Below are positions 1 to 9,673 of a stretch of 64,000 nt of DNA, one piece after another. Made by a program: the position numbers and the translations under genes. Every line of letters begins with the position of its first letter. Within the stretch, counting starts at the first letter, position 1. Origin of the DNA: Anaerolineae bacterium (GTDB lineage Bacteria > Chloroflexota > Anaerolineae > Caldilineales > Caldilineaceae). Location of the stretch: contig JAUIHI010000008.1 of the NCBI GenBank assembly GCA_030432295.1, forward strand, positions 62,001-126,000, written 5' to 3'. The notes below the pieces were generated by a model. The model searched no databases and was not told the origin of the DNA. It saw only the letters and a program-made list of their open reading frames with translations.

Positions 1-3000
1 CTCTACATCAGCCGCGTGGAACGGGCCGATGCGGTTGTGCAGGTGGGTGATGGGGTCAACACCGCGGCTGGGGTTGCCTCGCTGATGAATATCACCCTGC
101 AACCTTTTGTGCAGAATCTCATACAAGAATTCAGCCTGCGCCAGTTTCAGTTGACCGCGTTGGCAAATATCAAAACTACCAACGTGATGCAGAGCATTCT
201 GGTCAGCGGGCTGGCTCCGGATAATACGACCTATCGGGGTCTGTTGCGCAACACTTTCCTGGGTTTGAAGGGCGATCTGAACCAGAATTACGTTCAGAGT
301 TTGAAATTCAGCAACCGCAAAATAACCTTTGGCGTGGCCGGGATTGCCGCGGTTGTTCTTTTGGTCGGCGTGGGCGCGGCGATTAAGGTCGGCGTCGACG
401 GGCAGAGCGCGGGCACGGCCCGACAGGTCTTTACCGCTGTCGGCACATCCGTCGGCGTGATCTCCCTGGTGGCACTGACCAACGCGGCCCGCAACGCCAG
501 CCAGGGCGTGGCCGGGCTGGGAGCCAAAGTGGCTGCGATCAACCAGCAGTTGGCGACCACCAGCAAGGCGGCCCAGCGCGCTGGGGTGGTCGGTCTGCTT
601 ATCGTCCAGGTGATCAACTACGGCGGTCTGATTGCGGCTATCGCCAGCAACGGCTATTCCCTTTTTAGTTTGCAGGCCAATCAACTGGCAGCCAGCGCGA
701 TTGCCTCTTCGATGACAGCCGCATTGGCCTTTGCGCTCTCTACCACCGGGGTGGGTGCAATTGTCGTGGCCATCATCGGGCTGATCGACGGCCTGATCTT
801 TCTGATCTGCGGCTTTCTGAGCGAGGAACAGAACCAGAGTATTCCGGGCATCTTCTTCTGCCGGGGCATCAGCGGCTGGGTGACGGAGCTGATCTCCTTT
901 GGCATCTACGCCCAGAACGAAATCACCCGCATCAACGACCCCTACCGGCTGAACTATCTCTCCTTCAGCCCTGGTTTGGCCGATCCGGCGGGCGGCTTCC
1001 ATCCCAACGCGCCTGTGGCCGTGGACCTGACCGTGCGCAACACCTTGGGGCTGGCCCATCTGCCCATCAACCTGGGCATCCTCTACGGGTGGCAGTTCAG
1101 CGAGAGCAGCCTGCGCACCTCCCGCTTCGCCTACGACATTCTGGTCAGCCGACCAGCCGAGGATACCGACCAACTCCACGACAACCTCTCCCGTGGCGAG
1201 GGTTCCGATCCCTGGACGCTTCTGCCCCAGAACCCGGAATCCAGCGACACCGCGGTCTATGCGGATGTGCGGGTGACGAAGAATAGTGGGATATCTCTCC
1301 CCCCCACGCCGGGGATCAACCGTTCCGTCCCTGGCTATCTGGCCGAGGGCTATCAGGTGCCGGTGCAGGAATGTATGAATATGGTGGTTCTGAACCCGCT
1401 GGTTCCTGTGCCTGTCTGCTGGGTGCGCAGCCGAGGGGACACCAACTACAACGATCTCAACCTGGTCTTTGATGTCCTGCCTGCCACCCTGGCCGAGTTC
1501 TACACTTTGAGCGAAGTCAACGGCCAGCCGGGGCGCTACCGTCAGGGCTGGGACAACAACAGCAGCGTCTCCTTTCCACCTCTGCTCGACGCGGACGGGG
1601 ACGGCCTGACCTTCGACGCGGACAACGACGACACCCGCTGGGACATCGACGGCGACGGCCTGTCGGACGCAGTGGAGAAGGAGCGCCACACCCGGCCCGA
1701 CCAGCCCGACAGCGACAACGACGGTCTGAGCGATGTGGCAGAAGCGCTCTGGAAGACCGATCCCAACGACCCGGACAGCGACGGCGACGGCCTGACCGAT
1801 GGGGAAGAGGTGGCGGGTTGGTCGATTGGCTACGGCGTGGACGCGGGCGGCACGCCCCTGCTCAGTTGGAGCCGCTCGGACCCATTGAGCCGGGATGTGG
1901 ATGGGGACGAGATTTTGGACAGCAAGGAGAAAGTCTTCGGCTTCAACCCCAATCTGCCCAACGACCCCAGCGCGCTGATCTACACCGCCGATCTGCGGGA
2001 AAACCAGGCTCCCCTGCTGCTCACCCGCTTTGAGGAGCGGGCAGGGGGCACCACCTTTAGCGACGATTCCGGCTCGACCGCGGGCAATGTGGCCGGCTGT
2101 GAGGCAGAGAAATGCCCCATCGCCGGCATTCAGGGGCGATTTGGCAATGCGGCCCACTTTAACGGCAGCGACCAATACCTGACCATTCCGCCCAATTCGG
2201 CCATCGGCGCTCTGCGCACAAATTTCACCCTCTCGGCCTGGGTCAAACCGGCCAAACTGAGCGGAACCCAGGCGGTGGTTCAGATCGGGCCGGGCGGTCC
2301 CAACGGTGTGGGTGGCTTCACCTTTGGTCTCAGCGGCGACGATCTCTTCGTGCGCTTTGAAGGGGGCGGCGGCACTTTTGTGCAAGCGATAGAGGCCGGG
2401 GAAATTCCCCTGGAGCAGTGGACGCAGATCGGCGTGGAGGTCTATCCGGTGGAAGATAGGCTCTACTTCTCCGTCAACGGCGTGGAGAAAGGCAATCAGA
2501 TCGGCATCCGCAAAGCCGCCAGCAGCAGCCCGGTGATTACCATCGGCGCGGCCCAGCAGCCAGCCAGCAACACCGCGCCGGGCGATAAGGACGCCCCAGC
2601 CGTGCCCCTGGTACAGGTCGAGCACTTCGCCGGTTCCATCGACGAAGTGCTGATCCAGAATTGGGTTCCTATCGACATCAGCAGTATCCAGGCGATCTTT
2701 GCCGGGCGCTACAATCTGGCGGACCTGATTCTGCGCCCCGGCCAGCCTGTGGCCTACACCAGCGCGATGGAAAATGCGCTGGTGAACCGGCGCATATCGG
2801 GCGAGCGGCAGATCAACTATCCGGCCCAGCTTACAGATGCAGCTTCTGCCACCACACCCTTTGTGCTGGACGCCACCCGCCGCGCCAGCTACGACGACAG
2901 TTTCAGCGTCAGCGAGACCGCGGCCTCCGGCATCTACACCCTTACCCAATCCGTGGGGGCCACCATCAGCATCCCCACAGAGGATGTGTGGGTTGATCCG

Positions 3001-6000
3001 GGCAGCAACCAGGTTTTTAGTTGGAATGGCCCCCAGACTTTTGCCGGGGTCGGATCAACCGACAGCGGCAGCAAATCCATCAATCTCAACAACAAGAGCT
3101 TTACGATTGCTGCGTGGGTGCGCCCGACCGCTGGGGACAGTGCCCGGCGGGGGATTCTGGGGCGCAACAGCGGCCAGATAGACGCCTTTCCCTATCTGCT
3201 CAGCGAAGGACGCAAGCTGAGGTTTGGCTTTGGCACGGGCAGCAGTCTGGTCGAGGTGGCGGCCAGCAATGGCAGCAATACGGATGTGCTCAATCTGAAC
3301 CAGTGGAATTTCGTGGCGGTGCGCTACGATGTGAGTGGTACGAAATTGGTCACTTTCTTTGTCAACGGGGTGAAGTTGAACAGTACGGCTACCAACGCCA
3401 CGCCCGACACCAGCGACCGTTCTTTCTTCATTGGCCGGGCCTCCAATCTGGGCAAAGTCAGCCTGAGCCAGTTTCTGCTTACCTGCGAAGGCGATGGCCT
3501 GGGCGACGGCGAGTACGACATTATCGGCAACGGGCAAAATCTGGCCCATCTGGTGGGCACAGAAACCAAGCTCTTCCCGTTGAATGTCACCCGCACCTTC
3601 AACGAAAACTACCAGATATTTGTCTGCGAGGATGACAACGGTGTAGACACGGACTGCGCCAGCAACGACGAATTTATGGGTTCGATCTTCTTCAACACCA
3701 GCCAGCCGTCGGCTCCTGGTTTTGCCAACCTTGCCAATCCTTTCAGCGCCACAGACTGTTCCTATGACTGGGGCATGGCGGGTTGGCCGGATATGGGCAG
3801 GCTCTTCTATAGTTTTACGAATGACTCCCAGCCCTTTGTGGGCGATGTGCGCGAAGTGGCCATCCACAATGTCGCTCTCGCGGACAGCGACATCCTCAAT
3901 ATCGCCGTGCGTAGCGCTACGGTGGCCGACTTCCGCTTTGACGAAGTGGGCGGCGCGACTTCCTTTACCGAGCACAACGGCTACCACCAGTTGACCTGCA
4001 CCACCTGTCCCGACGCGGGCGTGCGCGGGGATCAGCTCAATATGCTGCGCTTCAATGGGGTGGACGACAGTCTGAGCGACCAGAGTGCGGCCCCGGCTGA
4101 CCGCATCGCCGCCGACATTGCCGCCAACAACCAGGGCTACGAAATCAGCGTGGCCCTGCGCCCTGCGCTGCCCCAGCCTGCTGGGGAGGTGCAGCCCATC
4201 TACACCATCTACGATACATCCAACCAGATTCGGATGCAGCTTGCCCTGGTCTATATTACACAAGGCGGGCTGTCCGGCTGGGTTCCCCGGCTGATCGACA
4301 ACTACCAACTCAAACCCACGAACCTGCCGGTGGCTAGTTGTCTCAATACGGTAAGCGATCAGTTCCTGCCCGCCTATCTGACTGTTCGCGCCGACACAGC
4401 CAATCGAACCCTCCAGGTGTTAAAGAGCAACGATCCTTTATGCATCAGTTTGACGAACTATACGCCAGACCTGCCAGAGAGCACGGACCGCTTTGTCCTG
4501 GGCCGGGAACTCAGCGGCTCGGCAGCCTATGAAGGTACGATGGACAATCTATACATCACCCGTCGCCCGCTCAACGCCACGGAGTGGTCCAAGCAGTGGT
4601 TGACCACCTTTGCTGTACGACAAGGCTTTGATGGCCGGGATTCCTTTGGTGCTTTTGAAGACCGATACAAGCCGTTGGTCAAGGGTGTTAACGGGCAGGC
4701 TATGTACTTTGCGCCGACGGATCGGGAACAGCTATTTATGGAACCGGGACCTTTTGTGACAGATGCCTTCCTACGGCCAGACAGCAGTGGGAAGCCCCAA
4801 GAGTACACATTCTCCATCTGGGTTCTGGCCGAAAATCTCTCCGGCTATCGCCCGATTTTGGACACCCGGGATGGACCAAACCCCTGGACTCATCGCATCG
4901 GCCTGCAAGATGGCAAACCGCGCATTCAGATGCGCAGTACCGCAGGCACACAAGCGGTGGTCACAGCCAACAGCGCGATTGCCGCCAACACCTGGCAACA
5001 GATCGTCTTTCGGCGCAGGCTTGTCAATGGCGTGGGCCAGATGAGCATCTTTATAAACGGTTCGCTGGTCACGCTTAATGGCGGCTCCAGCACTGACGCA
5101 ACCTGGAATCTGACCAATACCAATCAAGCCTTTTATGTATTGGGCGCAGACTATCAAATCCCTGGTCAGTCCTGGTTCCAGGGACGGATGGACGAACTCG
5201 CCCTGAACTTCGGGTACACTATGAGCGAACAGGAAGTGCGCGAGCTTTACAATGCTATGAATGCCCAGGTGGACGAAGCCATCGAAAACGCGGTGACGGT
5301 AGACGCGGAGCCGCCCACCTCGGCCCTGCAACTGGATTCGCTCTATCTGCCCAACCGAGACCAGCGCCTCTATGTGGCGGCCCAGGACACGACCAGCGGC
5401 GTCTTCCACGTGGAGTTGGGCGTGAACAAAGGCGCGGGCGTCGTCTGGTCCGGCGCAGAAGCCGACGAAACGGATCGAACCGGGAATACCTGGCTGCCCC
5501 TCTTTGCGCCCAGCGGTGACGGGGCCTATACCCTCTCCAGCCGGGCCACCGACAAAGTGGGCAACCAGGAGACACCCGGCGCTGGCAAAGTCGTCTATGT
5601 GGACGCCCGCCCGCCGACTTTCACATTCAACGATTCTACCGCGCTGACTCGGCCCGACCCATCCACCACCGAAGAGGCCATCTGGTTTCTCAGCCTGAAG
5701 GGGGCATCCTTCGACCCGATTATTCAGAACACAAACCAGCCGGGCAGCGGCGTGGCCTCGATTGATGTGACCCTCTTCGACAAAAATGGGGAGACCGCCA
5801 CCCTTTTCGATACCCAAGCGGCCACCATCAACCCGGATACTGGCTCCTGGTCGGTGGATTACAAACTCAATCTTGCCAACCCCTCTGGCGTCTATACGGC
5901 CACTGCCGTGGCGACGGACCGGGTGGGCAACCGTTCTAGCGCCACGCCGATTGTGCTGCGCATCGACACCACCGCACCCACGGCCCACATTACCCTGCTT

Positions 6001-8223
6001 CAATCCCCCGCTGGCCCCCAGGGGCGAGCCAGCGATGCGCCAGAGGCCGCCTTCCCCGCGATTCTGGGCAAGGGCAGCACTGTCGGTGGTACAGTCAGCG
6101 AATCGCCCAGCGATGCGGTGGCCCAGACCCAAGTGGCTGGCGTCTCTTATGTAGAGATGGCCCTGGAGCCGCTCTTCGGCCAGGGCAGCAGCTTCCGCAA
6201 CACGCCTCTGCCCGATTCGACGCTGCTCTACCTGCCCCTGGACGAGAGCAGTCGCAGCGACAGCCCTGACCGTTCCTTCGGGGATGTCTCGCCTGCCGGG
6301 CAGCTTCCCACCATCTGCGCCGGGGATGTCTGTCCCCAGGCCGGTGCGGCGGGCAAAATGGGCCAGGCCCTGGACTTCGACGGTGTGAACGACTCCCTGA
6401 CACTGACCAACACGGCCAGCATCAACGGCCTGACCAACGACTTCACTGTGGCTGCCTGGGTCAAACCCAGCACCCTGCCAGGAATTGCCCGTATTGCCAG
6501 TGCCGCCCGCACAAATAGCACCAACGGCTTCGGCCTGGGTCTGTTTGGTGGCAAGCTGCTCTTCACCACCTACGGCGTGCAGGATTATGTCAGCAGCCTG
6601 GATTTGGTCGGGCCGAATGTCTGGCAGCACGTGACGGTCTATCTCACCCCGGACAACAACGCGGAATTCTATATCAACGGCCAACTGGTGGAGACCGTCG
6701 CTGGTTCTGCCCCGGCCAACGCCGACGGGGACGACCGGCTGCTGATCGGCGCAACCACAGAGCCGGGCGATAGTGCCACCTCCCAGCACTTCCCCGGCGT
6801 CATCGACGAGGTGGTGATCCGGCGCGGGCGTCCCTCCGCCGCGGACTGGCAGACCCTGCTGGGCGCAGAGCCGACTCTGCATCTGGCCTTCGACGAGCCG
6901 TTCATCCATCCCAACGCCAAATTCAGCAACGGGGCCGGGCTGGCTGTGGCCGATCTGGCCTATCTGGCCTCCAATCTGCCCGCGGATCGCAACCTGCGGG
7001 CCACGGGTATCGTCGGCGCGGGTGCGCTGCGGGTAGACGAGAGTGAGGGCGCGCTGATCGGTGGTGTTGCGCCGGGCGTCGTTGCCAATCAGAACGGCCC
7101 CTTCAGTCTCTCCTTCTGGGCCGCGCTGGACGACGCCAACAGCACAATGGCTCTCTGGATCGGCAAATTCGAGGGGCTGAGCCGTCTGATGCTGCGGGCC
7201 ACATCAGTAGCCGCTGAATTCACCGACAAGCCAGACCTGACCGTTCCTACGGGCAATCTGGTCGGCGCGTGGCAGCACGTCCTGCTCACCTACGACGGCA
7301 GCAACCGGGTGTTATATCTGAACGGCGCGGAGATCGGACGGGACACCATTGCGCCCAACGCGCTGGACACCGCGGCGGGTAGCCTGTTCGTCGCGGGGGG
7401 CACAGGCTATCTGGACGACGTGCGGGTCTATCGTTACGCACTCAATGCCCACGAAGCCAAAGCACTGGTGGAGACCGGCTGGCTGCTGGCGGATGTGGCG
7501 CGGACCCGGGAAGTGGAGGCCGAGACCACCTGGTCGGCCACAGTTCCCGCCGGGCTGGAGGGCTTCTACCAACTCAAAACACGGGGTTCGGACCTGCTGG
7601 GCAATGTGGGCGACGAGCCGAATGAGGTTGTGACCTGGCGGGGCATTGTCGATTCTCTGGCCCCCCGGCTGCTCAACTTCACCTCTACACCAGCGGCGGG
7701 CGGTATCAACTTCAGTCTGACTGTGGAGGACTTCGACCTGGCCGCGGTAGGGGTGACAATGCCCGCCGCCTGCACCAGCGCCAATACGACAGTGACGCCC
7801 GAATTGTATCGTTCGCCCTGGTATCTCTCCTTTGCGGCCCAGGCCACCACCGCCGAAGACGCAGCCCAGGCAGCCAACCGCACCTTCCGTCTGACGATTC
7901 AATGCCAGGCTTCCTTCGCAAAAACCAACGACAGCTTCCGGGTCTGCGATACCGCGGGCAACTGCACGGATGCGGTCTACACCGGTCCGAATGTGGGTGC
8001 TGAGCCGACGGTCACACCGACACCGACGGTCACACCGACTATCACACCCACCGGCGCTGTAACGGCGACACCGACGCCGACAGGCACACCGACGCCGACG
8101 GCCACCGCGACCCAAACTGCGATGCCGATCGTCACATCGACGCCCACACCGACGCCGACGGCCACGCCGAAACCCGGCGAGGAGCTATACCGTCTCTATC
8201 TGCCCGCCGTAGAGAGAAGGTGA
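1..8223 (+). CDS. Giant LamG/TSP3 surface protein (5' end outside window)
   Basis: The frame is open to the left edge, so the gene starts upstream; residue numbers here count from the GTG at 16 (2735 residues). Residues about 100-280 hold several hydrophobic membrane-like stretches. About 525-645 are Asp-rich calcium-binding thrombospondin type 3 repeats (DADGDGL, DIDGDGLSD, DSDNDGLSD, DSDGDGLTD). Six concanavalin-A/LamG-like modules follow at roughly 670-885, 1015-1295, 1300-1515, 1535-1745, 2065-2275 and 2285-2485, with Ig-like stretches (about 1755-2000 and after 2490) between or after them. Residues about 2660-2722 are a Thr/Pro tract, and the protein ends LYLPAVERR, a type of ending seen on exported Chloroflexota proteins. 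LamG modules usually bind glycans or proteins, so a cell-surface adhesion role is inferred. Ligand and anchoring are unknown. Confidence 0.85.
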   Translation, partial: LYISRVERADAVVQVGDGVNTAAGVASLMNITLQPFVQNLIQEFSLRQFQLTALANIKTTNVMQSILVSGLAPDNTTYRGLLRNTFLGLKGDLNQNYVQSLKFSNRKITFGVAGIAAVVLLVGVGAAIKVGVDGQSAGTARQVFTAVGTSVGVISLVALTNAARNASQGVAGLGAKVAAINQQLATTSKAAQRAGVVGLLIVQVINYGGLIAAIASNGYSLFSLQANQLAASAIASSMTAALAFALSTTGVGAIVVAIIGLIDGLIFLICGFLSEEQNQSIPGIFFCRGISGWVTELISFGIYAQNEITRINDPYRLNYLSFSPGLADPAGGFHPNAPVAVDLTVRNTLGLAHLPINLGILYGWQFSESSLRTSRFAYDILVSRPAEDTDQLHDNLSRGEGSDPWTLLPQNPESSDTAVYADVRVTKNSGISLPPTPGINRSVPGYLAEGYQVPVQECMNMVVLNPLVPVPVCWVRSRGDTNYNDLNLVFDVLPATLAEFYTLSEVNGQPGRYRQGWDNNSSVSFPPLLDADGDGLTFDADNDDTRWDIDGDGLSDAVEKERHTRPDQPDSDNDGLSDVAEALWKTDPNDPDSDGDGLTDGEEVAGWSIGYGVDAGGTPLLSWSRSDPLSRDVDGDEILDSKEKVFGFNPNLPNDPSALIYTADLRENQAPLLLTRFEERAGGTTFSDDSGSTAGNVAGCEAEKCPIAGIQGRFGNAAHFNGSDQYLTIPPNSAIGALRTNFTLSAWVKPAKLSGTQAVVQIGPGGPNGVGGFTFGLSGDDLFVRFEGGGGTFVQAIEAGEIPLEQWTQIGVEVYPVEDRLYFSVNGVEKGNQIGIRKAASSSPVITIGAAQQPASNTAPGDKDAPAVPLVQVEHFAGSIDEVLIQNWVPIDISSIQAIFAGRYNLADLILRPGQPVAYTSAMENALVNRRISGERQINYPAQLTDAASATTPFVLDATRRASYDDSFSVSETAASGIYTLTQSVGATISIPTEDVWVDPGSNQVFSWNGPQTFAGVGSTDSGSKSINLNNKSFTIAAWVRPTAGDSARRGILGRNSGQIDAFPYLLSEGRKLRFGFGTGSSLVEVAASNGSNTDVLNLNQWNFVAVRYDVSGTKLVTFFVNGVKLNSTATNATPDTSDRSFFIGRASNLGKVSLSQFLLTCEGDGLGDGEYDIIGNGQNLAHLVGTETKLFPLNVTRTFNENYQIFVCEDDNGVDTDCASNDEFMGSIFFNTSQPSAPGFANLANPFSATDCSYDWGMAGWPDMGRLFYSFTNDSQPFVGDVREVAIHNVALADSDILNIAVRSATVADFRFDEVGGATSFTEHNGYHQLTCTTCPDAGVRGDQLNMLRFNGVDDSLSDQSAAPADRIAADIAANNQGYEISVALRPALPQPAGEVQPIYTIYDTSNQIRMQLALVYITQGGLSGWVPRLIDNYQLKPTNLPVASCLNTVSDQFLPAYLTVRADTANRTLQVLKSNDPLCISLTNYTPDLPESTDRFVLGRELSGSAAYEGTMDNLYITRRPLNATEWSKQWLTTFAVRQGFDGRDSFGAFEDRYKPLVKGVNGQAMYFAPTDREQLFMEPGPFVTDAFLRPDSSGKPQEYTFSIWVLAENLSGYRPILDTRDGPNPWTHRIGLQDGKPRIQMRSTAGTQAVVTANSAIAANTWQQIVFRRRLVNGVGQMSIFINGSLVTLNGGSSTDATWNLTNTNQAFYVLGADYQIPGQSWFQGRMDELALNFGYTMSEQEVRELYNAMNAQVDEAIENAVTVDAEPPTSALQLDSLYLPNRDQRLYVAAQDTTSGVFHVELGVNKGAGVVWSGAEADETDRTGNTWLPLFAPSGDGAYTLSSRATDKVGNQETPGAGKVVYVDARPPTFTFNDSTALTRPDPSTTEEAIWFLSLKGASFDPIIQNTNQPGSGVASIDVTLFDKNGETATLFDTQAATINPDTGSWSVDYKLNLANPSGVYTATAVATDRVGNRSSATPIVLRIDTTAPTAHITLLQSPAGPQGRASDAPEAAFPAILGKGSTVGGTVSESPSDAVAQTQVAGVSYVEMALEPLFGQGSSFRNTPLPDSTLLYLPLDESSRSDSPDRSFGDVSPAGQLPTICAGDVCPQAGAAGKMGQALDFDGVNDSLTLTNTASINGLTNDFTVAAWVKPSTLPGIARIASAARTNSTNGFGLGLFGGKLLFTTYGVQDYVSSLDLVGPNVWQHVTVYLTPDNNAEFYINGQLVETVAGSAPANADGDDRLLIGATTEPGDSATSQHFPGVIDEVVIRRGRPSAADWQTLLGAEPTLHLAFDEPFIHPNAKFSNGAGLAVADLAYLASNLPADRNLRATGIVGAGALRVDESEGALIGGVAPGVVANQNGPFSLSFWAALDDANSTMALWIGKFEGLSRLMLRATSVAAEFTDKPDLTVPTGNLVGAWQHVLLTYDGSNRVLYLNGAEIGRDTIAPNALDTAAGSLFVAGGTGYLDDVRVYRYALNAHEAKALVETGWLLADVARTREVEAETTWSATVPAGLEGFYQLKTRGSDLLGNVGDEPNEVVTWRGIVDSLAPRLLNFTSTPAAGGINFSLTVEDFDLAAVGVTMPAACTSANTTVTPELYRSPWYLSFAAQATTAEDAAQAANRTFRLTIQCQASFAKTNDSFRVCDTAGNCTDAVYTGPNVGAEPTVTPTPTVTPTITPTGAVTATPTPTGTPTPTATATQTAMPIVTSTPTPTPTATPKPGEELYRLYLPAVERR

Positions 8224-8303
8224 TAATGTCTGATCGGGGGAGTGCGGGAAAGGAAATGGGGCGCTGAGTTACGCGGATTAAGGCACATTCAAGTAAATTG
8301 CTG

Positions 8304-8362
8304 TCCAAAGAGTGCGTAGATTTTCACAGAGAAAATCGGTGAAAATCTACGCACTCTTTGGA
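8304..8362. terminator. Bidirectional hairpin between convergent genes
   Basis: Perfect 24-bp inverted repeat (8304-8327 with 8339-8362) and an 11-base loop. It lies between the convergent surface-protein and thiamine pyrophosphokinase genes, so it can end both transcripts. No long T-run follows, which makes intrinsic termination likely but not certain. Confidence 0.6.
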
Positions 8363-8385
8363 TGATTTAAATCTTGGAGCAGACG

Positions 8386-9027
8386 CTACCCACCATTTTC
8401 CTGCACCACCAGCAGAATGCCGCTGGCAATGCGGATGGTGGCGCTTGGGTCCGCCAGCCGGTTGCTCACGCCCTGGGTGCTGCCCAGAGGCAGAGTGGCG
8501 TTGACCAGTGGATAGTCTAGCCCGGTGTAATGGATGCCTGTGACTTCGGCGCTCATTGGCACAACGCTGACCGTATCGCCGGGCGCGCCGGTCAACGTTA
8601 CGCTTTCGCCCCCGCGCAAAACGCGGGCCAATTGGCGTCCATCAGCCAGCAGAATTGGCACGGGCCATTCGTGCCGGGCAGGGAGCAGCAGATTGGCCAG
8701 GGTCTGGTCCAGCCGTCCCCCCAGCGCGCCGAGAAGCAGAATCTCCGTTGCCCCGTCCGCCACAGCCCGACGCACAGCCAACTCCAAATCGGTCTCGTCC
8801 TTGCGTGGGGGATGGCGTTCAATCGTCACCCCCGCCTGCTCATATTCGGCCAGCAACTCCGGTGCGATGCTGTCCAAATCCCCCACCAGCACAGCAGGCA
8901 ATATCCCCAGCGCGGCGCAGTGACGCGCGCCCCCGTCCGCCGCGATCGTATAGTCATCGGCGCGCAGCCAGGCCGCCAGTTCAGAATAGTCGTGGATTGT
9001 GCCGTTGACGAAAATGACTGCCCGCAT
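8386..9027 (-). CDS. thiN: Thiamine pyrophosphokinase
   Basis: Transfers pyrophosphate from ATP to thiamine, making thiamine diphosphate in the cytosol. The 213-residue protein has the family motifs in order: AADGGA (29-34), VGDLDS (48-53, metal/ATP site), KDETDLE (76-82) and GGRLDQTLAN (103-112). Length is normal. I chose the ATG at 9027 rather than the upstream one at 9045 because its A is shared with the stop codon of the preceding membrane-protein gene (TGATG), a typical translational-coupling arrangement. No TPP riboswitch is visible upstream. Confidence 0.9.
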   Translation of the reverse strand: MRAVIFVNGTIHDYSELAAWLRADDYTIAADGGARHCAALGILPAVLVGDLDSIAPELLAEYEQAGVTIERHPPRKDETDLELAVRRAVADGATEILLLGALGGRLDQTLANLLLPARHEWPVPILLADGRQLARVLRGGESVTLTGAPGDTVSVVPMSAEVTGIHYTGLDYPLVNATLPLGSTQGVSNRLADPSATIRIASGILLVVQENGG

Positions 9028-9539
9028 CAGACAAACGCCTGCCACGCAAAGACGAGGATCATCAGCAGGGCCGTGCCCAGTTCCACCGCCATCGAGACCA
9101 GCACCCCGCCGATGTAACCCCGCACAGCCTGGGTTGCCAGGTCCCGGTCGCCTTTGGCCCGGTATTCCATATACCAGAGACCCCCAATTGCGCCGACTAT
9201 TGCGCCCAGAATCGACCCGACCAGTGGGATAAAACTGAGCAAAATTCCGCCGCCAATGCCGGTCAGGATGGAGACGCCGATGGAGAGCCAGCCCGCGCCC
9301 GCCTTGCGGCTGCTGATCAGACTGAAGCCGATGTCCACTGCCCAGGCGATCAGTGTCAGTACGCCCAGAAAGAGGAGGGTGGGCCAGCCGATCCGGGCGA
9401 AGCTATCGCCCCAGGCCCAGACGAAGACGCCCAGCCAGATGAAAAAGGGTCCAGGCAGCAAAGGCACAACCGCGCCGACCAGCCCGAGGAAAATGAGGAT
9501 ATAGCCGATGCTGGAGAAAATAAGTGTGTAGTCTGTCAT
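9027..9539 (-). CDS. DUF456 family membrane protein
   Basis: 170 residues, almost all hydrophobic, with about four to five membrane segments and Gly-rich stretches (LLPGPFFIWLG, GIGGGILLSF, VGAIGGLWYMEY) typical of DUF456 proteins, whose function is unknown. The start at the ATG for MTDYTLIF is preferred; the frame stays open 28 codons further, but that extension is hydrophilic and built from repeat-like intergenic words. It is coupled to thiN by a one-base stop/start overlap. Confidence 0.75.
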   Translation of the reverse strand: MTDYTLIFSSIGYILIFLGLVGAVVPLLPGPFFIWLGVFVWAWGDSFARIGWPTLLFLGVLTLIAWAVDIGFSLISSRKAGAGWLSIGVSILTGIGGGILLSFIPLVGSILGAIVGAIGGLWYMEYRAKGDRDLATQAVRGYIGGVLVSMAVELGTALLMILVFAWQAFV

Positions 9540-9673
9540 AGGATGGGATTCTGGGGTGATGGGATGATGAGAAAAGCCGGTTGATTCAATGGGAATGGGG
9601 ACACAGATGACGCTGATTACCACAGATTGAATCCGTGTAAATCCGTCCTTTCCGTGTCATCCGTGTTCCTTTT
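9540..9673. repeat. Intergenic short-word repeats
   Basis: The gap between the hydrate epimerase and DUF456 genes is made of repeated words: GATGGGAT and GGGATGATGA, then several copies of ATCCGTGT/ATCCGT and ACAGATGA. The two halves are loosely self-complementary. No ORF of interest is seen. The same kind of wording occurs at 23480, 25330 and 27500. Confidence 0.6.

Noticed and set aside
1590..1950. Repetitive DNA in the surface protein as a microsatellite
   Set aside because: It encodes regular Asp-rich thrombospondin type 3 calcium-binding repeats, so the periodicity is explained by protein structure.
3055..4308. 417-codon minus-strand frame
   Set aside because: Antisense shadow of the same LamG gene; no recognisable motif.
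4771..6909. 712-codon open frame on the minus strand
   Set aside because: It lies fully opposite the LamG gene, is rich in Gly/Arg/Ala/Val without any domain pattern, and has no ribosome site; it is a by-product of GC-rich codon use.
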